Shown in pieces: positions 58,867-64,000 of a DNA stretch of 64,000 nt. The notes beneath the pieces are model-generated. The model did not search any database and was not told the DNA's origin. It saw nothing but the letters and a program-made list of their open reading frames with translations. The DNA lies in contig CM067374.1 in the NCBI GenBank assembly GCA_034401795.1, positions 91,635,222-91,699,221 of the forward strand, read 5' to 3'. Origin of the DNA: Chaetoderma sp. LZ-2023a (Eukaryota; Mollusca; Caudofoveata; Chaetodermatida; Chaetodermatidae). Numbering within the stretch: position 1 is the stretch's first letter; each line of letters starts with the position of its first letter. Position numbers and translations under genes: made by a program.

Positions 58867-60149
58867 GGTAGTCTGAAAGTTTAATTTTACTTGATCGGTT
58901 TAGTTTAAACTTGATCTCTGTTGCCTGTGATTTCAACTGTTCAAATCAGCTAAAATTCAGTCTAGAAACTCAGACACGTTTATAGAACAGAGGTCATAGG
59001 TCAAGGTCATTAGCTAAGAACCTGCAACCGGTAGTTAGAGGGAGCTAAGCTTCTTGTCTCCTAACTACAAATTTTCAAGGAGATCGTTCTTATACTTTTA
59101 TATTTGATTTATGTTACCGGCTGTTTCAGAAATTAGTCCCACCCAGCTTACTTATGTTGTCCCTAGAATAGCTTTCAAGTGAAAGCATCTTGTTTACTTG
59201 TCAAATAAGCGGCACAAGATTCTTTTCTTGAACAGGTTATTCTAGGAGTGTAGGCCCAACATACTTCTAGACAGTGTCCGGGATCTTAGTATTTGTTGAT
59301 TATCAACATCAGTTGAGTTAGCAAATATGTAAGCCAGATAGAATTTATATTGGAGTGTTGTTGCTAGATAGTGTGCTCAATCGCTATCGATTAAGATACA
59401 ATATCTGAGCATTGTTAACTGTTGCCAGATTGTTGCAAGCACAACATTTCCAAAATAACTGTAGGCATTATTGCCAGATAATGCACTCAATCTCTATCTT
59501 TTACTGTACAAAATTTGAGCATTGTTAACTGTTGCCAGATTATTTTTTATTCAAACTTAGTCTCTGGGCTACCCAATGTTTAGGGTCACTTAGTTGACAT
59601 TAAATTCAATTTATAGCAAGTTTGATGAAAATCATCTGGTCAATTAAAATTGACAATTATATAAATTGTCCTCAATACAACTGCGCACTTTACACTACAT
59701 GTTAGTCAGATAAATTTAACCCCTGGCTAAGAATTGGAGTAAGGAATTATAAGCTAGTTATTTAGTTATTTAGCTGATAAAAATCTTAGAGCGCGACAAG
59801 TTGTTTGCTAACTGAGGATTACTTGTGTAGACTAATAGGTGTTCAACCAACGTGACGTTATTTACCTAAGTTGCTTAGTCTTGTGGCAAAACATTTTTGT
59901 TCTTCTTTTCGACGTAGCAGACTAGACACAAGTCTTTAGTAACAGGGCATAATTTTTCTGGTATCGCATCTCAATTTGCTACACATGTTTAAGCAGTTGC
60001 TATACATTCTGCAACCAACATAGCTGTATCTGCTATGCAAAATTTGTAGGCAATTGCAATTTATCATTGATTTTCAAAATTCTATCATTAACCCTTTTAA
60101 CAACAAATCCCTGAAAAAGTGCATTCTTTACAATGTATATCATATTTTG
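58867..60149. other. Unassigned stretch with a 110-bp tandem duplication
   Basis: GAGCATTGTTAACTGTTGCC starts at 59407 and at 59517, each preceded by a GCTAGATAG/GCCAGATAA and CTCAATCTCTATC-type word. Two diverged units lie at about 59352-59545. No gene recognised. Confidence 0.5.
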
Positions 60150-60236
60150 TTGAATATTTTGAAATTAATATGACTGGAAGCCATTGCTGCCTAAGGCAGC
60201 AATGGCTTACAGTCATATTAATTTCAAAATATTCAA
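60150..60236. repeat. Stand-alone hairpin module H, 42-nt arms
   Basis: Arms 60150-60191 and 60195-60236 match at 41 of 42 positions around the loop TAA. Outer TTGAATATTTTGAAATTAAT, inner GCCATTGCTGCC. The flanks carry none of the family A, B or C words. Confidence 0.9.
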
Positions 60237-60810
60237 TAGCTTTCCTATTTGTTTGCTCTGAGATTGAGATACAGGGAATTTATCGGTGAAAGAGTTGATC
60301 AGATTGCTATACATTTTTGCCGATAGCTATACAATTTTTAATTTGCATAGCAATACATGCTATGCAAATATCAAATTCTAAATTATGCCCTGAGTAAACC
60401 CATTAGGAATTTGGTGCCACCCTGCCAACCCATCCTTTTCCATTCTAATAGCCTCTGCATGGCCTGCACTTCCTTCTTTTTTCAAGACTATTTTTTCAAG
60501 GTGTACCTTGAGTGTCCTCTAAACCCACAGTATGGACTTTTCATCCGCTTGTCATCAGTGGATCATTCAAATGCGTCTAGTGCTTGAGAGATGCATGGAA
60601 TACAGGCAGATGAGATCTCATGTAGCCTCAAGGAACAGGGACAATGTTGTTCATGAGCTAGAACTTGTAACCGGCTGGTGTAATGGGTAATCTGTCGAGA
60701 CAGATTGGCTAAGAAGGGAAAACAACTGTAGGGGTGGTGGGAGGAGATGGGGCAATTGGGGTGCATCACACACACACACCCAACAGCCTGGGAACTCGCC
60801 ATCTTGCCTG
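60237..60810. other. Unassigned stretch
   Basis: Overlapping frames on both strands (60563-60971) have no recognised domain. Confidence 0.4.
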
Positions 60811-60935
60811 ATGAAATCCGCAACTCGACTGTGATAACACCACCACCCAGGTTCACTTTTCGGCCCACAGCTTTAACTTCGCCAAAGAGAACTCCGGGTG
60901 GCAACACAAAGGTCAATAAGCTGAGACCCAGAATG
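60811..60935. repeat. 120-bp repeat N, copy 1
   Basis: GAAATCCGCAACTCGACTGT to GCTGAGACCC recurs at 62361-62480 at about 90% identity. The words TTTAACTTCGCCAAAGAGAA and CTCCGGGTGGCAACACAAAG are identical in both. Confidence 0.8.
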
Positions 60936-61105
60936 CATGACTTCTACACCAATTTATCCATCACTTCATGACCAGCAGAGCATTTTCCCCCCAGTTTCAC
61001 TACAATAGTGCCCTTTTTTGCCATACGATACGAAGAAAGCGGTTCAACTAAATAACAGAAATAAACTTGAGTTACCACTTCATGAGGGGAAAGAGTAAGG
61101 ATATA

Positions 61106-61381
61106 GGTAGAGGGTTTATCCTGTCCTCCTCAGTTACGGAAGTTAAAACCTCATAACTAGGATGTGCATTGTATTATGGGGAATCTGTTCCTCTTGATTT
61201 CAAGTGCATGCGTATGAAGTTATAAACGCAACTTTCGTACTTAGAAAATTAGCGAGATCACACATTCTAGATTTTTAGATATAGAGACCGGTATCCAGTC
61301 AATTTACCCACAATACAGTATGTGTCCTAGTTATGATGTTTTGTCTTCTGTAACTGCGGAGGCCAGGATAAATCCTCTACC
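61106..61381. mobile_element. MULE-like MITE with about 58-bp TIRs
   Basis: The left arm 61106-61165 starts GGTAGAGGGTTTATCCTG; the right arm 61322-61381 ends CAGGATAAATCCTCTACC, with about 48 of 58 positions matching. The flanks AAGGATATA (61097-61105) and AAGCATATA (61382-61390) make a 9-bp duplication with one mismatch. Long TIRs with a 9-bp duplication suggest Mutator-type mobilisation. No ORF. Confidence 0.65.
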
Positions 61382-61599
61382 AAGCATATAGCCGAATGTA
61401 ATTTTCTCATTTCTGACTATCACTCTCCGGCAGCATCTTATCTTTTAAAACTTGTCAATTCAAGACGTGAAATGATTAAATATCGAGTTGTATTGTCTAG
61501 AAAACATGTTCACGATGTTCTAATAGTAGCTTAGTGGTAAGATCTATAAAATCTATGATTCGATGATGAGTTACAGTGGGTTCAGGAGCCAAGTTAAGC

Positions 61600-61986
61600 G
61601 GATGGATCAGTTGTCAACTCTCATCCTTCTTCAGCAAGGCAATATATAGGGAAACGGTATTTCACCAAATTCTAACGTGCTGAATAGAGAGGTTCTGCAG
61701 GAGGTTCAAGATAGTGGTCATGCTGCCCGTATAGGTACAATTGCTTGTTCAGCTCTGACGGTGACGGATGACATTGCATTGTTGATCCCAGTGAATGGTC
61801 GATCATAGCACGCTAGCTGTTCTCAAGATTGCTGAATACCGGTTTAATAAAGACCATATAAAGATAAATGTGTATATAATCAATGATTTTGAAGTATGAC
61901 AACTCTAAATATGGATTATGTAAAGAGATGGTGATAGGAATAAACTCCAAGATTGTGAGAACAGCAGAGAACGAGGTTCATCTGGG
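61600..61986 (+). pseudogene. LINE reverse transcriptase fragment, 5' part
   Basis: 61683-61790 reads REVLQEVQDSGHAARIG and then TVTDDIALL, the stretch of a non-LTR RT up to the catalytic -ADD motif (here TDD, so likely inactive). It is interrupted at 61987 by element D and resumes at 63741. The clade is not assigned. It differs from the 43-46 kb LINE. Confidence 0.65.
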
Positions 61987-62089
61987 TAGAGCTGGCTGAT
62001 CTGATGGTAGTACCATGAGGACCGCGGTATACCATGTACTGATGCCGTGACCATTGACCTTTCCAAGTACCGCGCATACCGTCATGTAT

Positions 62090-62809
62090 TTAAAGGATAA
62101 CTAACCTCATCTCTTGATAGCTATTCAGATTCTCTAATATGCCACTCAGAAATTATGCGGGTAGTTTTAAGCTTTTTATTATGCTGCTAAAGAAAGATAT
62201 TCAGGCTTTAGTATCTAAATGTTACTACATTTCTACAGCCTATGCTGGCTGTCATTATTTACTTTTCAACCAATCAGAAATAGCCTAGCGTGTCCGCCTC
62301 GGTATATACACTCAGTCATAGAGTCTCCGGCTATAGTTGGCAATGTTTTTATAAAAGTATGAGATCCGCAATTCGACTGTGATAACACCACCACTCGGGT
62401 TCACTTTTTGGTGCACAGCTTTAACTTCGCCAAAGAGAACTCCGGGTGGCAACACAAAGATCAACAAGCTGAGACCCTAGGTAAGTAGGTAAGCTGTTGA
62501 ATATTTTGAAACTAATTTGACTGCAAGTTGTTGCTGCCAACAGCTTGCAGTCAAATTAGTTTCAAAATATTCAACGAGATGAGTATTACATAATAAAGAA
62601 TGTAATGCATTGGCACTTAATTGATATCACACACAATCGCTTGAGGAGACAAAATGGTGGTGATCACTGTTCAACATTTACGCGATATTACAAAGCAGAT
62701 AATTGTGATAGAGTGACCGCAATGTGACAAAATATGAATGATATGGAATCTATATACCATAATCTATCGGTGCAGTATAACATTTGAGATGAGATTAACA
62801 TACCTTTAA
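62090..62809 (+). mobile_element. Family C MITE, copy 2, nested in element D
   Basis: TTAAAGGATAACTAACCTC to GAGATTAACATACCTTTAA, with TTAA at both edges. Compared with D copy 1, the D sequence is continuous across it (before: CGTCATGTATTTAA; after: TGAGCCATATTTGAG). It contains hairpin H (62494-62575) and a 120-bp repeat N (62361-62480) that copy 1 lacks. Confidence 0.85.
62361..62480. repeat. 120-bp repeat N, copy 2, inside a family C MITE
   Basis: GAGATCCGCAATTCGACTGT to GCTGAGACCC. The matching place in family C copy 1 (TATAAAAGCACGCACAGAGG, about 42660) has no such sequence, so it was inserted or acquired. Confidence 0.75.
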
Positions 62810-63740
62810 TGAGCCATATTTGAGAAATAAGCCATAAAATCTGAATGTCTTGCATGGGTAAATAGGCGCTGATAGTGCCAAAAATACAAGCATTCCTAAC
62901 TATTAGCCGCATTGAGGTGAGGGAGGGAGGTTTTGTAAAAACAAACATCAAGACGACAATGACAAAATATTGACTGGCAGAATTGTATGTGGTATGTATG
63001 TCTTGCAAGTCTCATGGTAGGATTGCTATATTTAAAACCGAAACACAATTTCTGGCCGTCGAGCAGTAGTAATTATTAATTAAGCTATAATATATTGCGT
63101 TTTCCCACTTGTATTATTTTTAATTAATAGTCCAAGCATTGTTGTCGCTGAACAAACACACTAGAATAATAACATAATGTACAAACTGCGTTCTATTCAA
63201 GCACAATAATATTCTCGTAATGGCGTATTTGATTGGTTATTCGTGGACTAAAAAATCCCATTACTATACTGCATTTATCAATAAAAATTTATTGAAACAT
63301 AGTATTTTGTCTGGACACTGTTTAGCATCACGCTCGACTGCCGAATTAAAATTGACCATTTGCTGGTCACACGCATTAATAGTCGGAATAATCCAGATTG
63401 AAAAACGCTCACTTTAATGTCAAATAGTGGATTATAGTTAGCGAGTTTAGCATACACTGACAACATGGCCGATATTCACGTGAATGATATTACATCAATA
63501 AAAAATAGCGAGACAAAACATTCGCACTAGCCATAATGTTGATTTCACTCTATAACACGAGACGTATTTGTTTTACCTATTGTAGCTGTTGATTGGAGAT
63601 GGAAGTGAAAAGGAAGTGGAAACAATCAGTCTAATTACGTGGCATGCCACCTCACCCTCAGATGATGGTATACCGTTAGACCACAGTATTTTTGTATGGT
63701 ACCGATACCATCATGTAAATGTCAATACTGGCCAGCTCTA

Positions 63741-64000
63741 CATCTGGACATTAAGGGCGATCCTGGATCAAATATGAATAACCTTAGTCACAGATATGAT
63801 CAAATCAGCATCTGCCGGGATATACCAATTGTTAGACGCTGGTTGTCATAGGAGAAATGGTCTTAACCCACTGGCTATGCAACATTTATGGCAAACATGC
63901 ATTAACCCATGACTGCTATGTGTTTCAGAGGTTTGTAAACTGAGTAACAGACATATGCCACAGCTCGAGAAATTTGATTCATTCATATGCTGATTGATGT
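63741..64000 (+). pseudogene. LINE reverse transcriptase fragment, 3' part (runs off the window)
   Basis: After element D the same RT resumes. 63793 onward reads DMIKSASAGIYQLLDAG, then NGLNPLAMQHLWQTC, an in-frame TGA at about 63916, and LSNRHMPQLEKFDSFI. These match the usual non-LTR RT thumb and C-terminal order. It is interrupted by the window edge. Confidence 0.65.

Larger units (their letters stand above)
61987..63740 (-). mobile_element. Element D, copy 2 (hAT-like) with 8-bp target-site duplication
   Basis: Ends TAGAGCTGGC (left) and GCCAGCTCTA (right), a 10-bp perfect inverted repeat of hAT form. The flanks are CATCTGGG (61979-61986) and CATCTGGA (63741-63748), 7 of 8 identical. It is collinear with the reverse complement of copy 1 (e.g. 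GGCAGAATTGTATGT near 62980 matches 57100-57120). It carries a family C MITE at 62090-62809. Confidence 0.85.

Noticed and set aside
60563-60971. Host exon on either strand (117-aa minus or 74-aa plus frame)
   Set aside because: No domain recognised, and the central 120 bp recurs inside a MITE at 62361. The repeat reading is better supported.

Overview
This is a eukaryotic, almost certainly metazoan, window with no host protein-coding gene that I can support. The evidence is degenerate non-LTR retrotransposons, dense small inverted-repeat transposons (MITEs), long di-, tri- and tetranucleotide microsatellites, several minisatellites, and no long intact ORF outside simple repeats and retroelement remnants. 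A CR1/jockey-like LINE carrying a 2A-like peptide and a PHD-type finger suggests an aquatic invertebrate; I cannot name the species.

Layout. 0-1 kb is a mosaic of tetranucleotide arrays. 1.7-9.4 kb is a dense field of one MITE family ('family A', two subfamilies), with nested copies and a second family ('B', TTAA-flanked, piggyBac-like termini). 9.6-10.9 kb is a diverged tandem repeat ending in a short GAA-tailed retroposon. 12-20.7 kb has sparse MITEs, a purine-only tract, trinucleotide arrays and a tRNA-like SINE head. 21-25.2 kb holds a cluster of B-type palindromes, a 31-bp minisatellite, a tetranucleotide array and a 17-bp minisatellite. 25.4-31.6 kb is again MITE-rich, with a 76-bp perfect palindrome, a GC-rich 39-bp-arm hairpin and a duplicated block. 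33.6-42 kb has a purine tract, MITEs, an 81-bp minisatellite and a 2.5-kb stretch of unknown origin. 42.4-46.9 kb holds a TTAA-flanked MITE ('C') followed by the nearly full-length but broken LINE. 49-53 kb has a 0.7-kb terminal-inverted-repeat element and a dispersed repeat pair. 55.3-58.9 kb has an element with internal tandem repeats ('E') interrupted by an hAT-like element ('D'), then a minus-strand LINE 3' fragment with target-site duplication, then a Gypsy-integrase-like scrap. 61.1-64 kb has a MULE-like MITE and a LINE reverse transcriptase fragment split by a second D element, itself split by a second C element.

Nothing works as an operon or pathway. The genes are relics of selfish elements, and the interest lies in transposon architecture. 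Nested insertions can be read against uninterrupted paralogous copies in the same window, which gives target-site duplications directly: AT for family A, TTAA for B and C, 8 bp for D, about 9 bp for the MULE-like MITE. A hairpin module of about 85 bp ('H', arms beginning TGTTGAATATTTTGAAAC) occurs inside family A, inside family C and alone in many places. It is the best candidate for an undescribed mobile or functional unit here. All assignments come from reading the sequence by eye; no database search was run.
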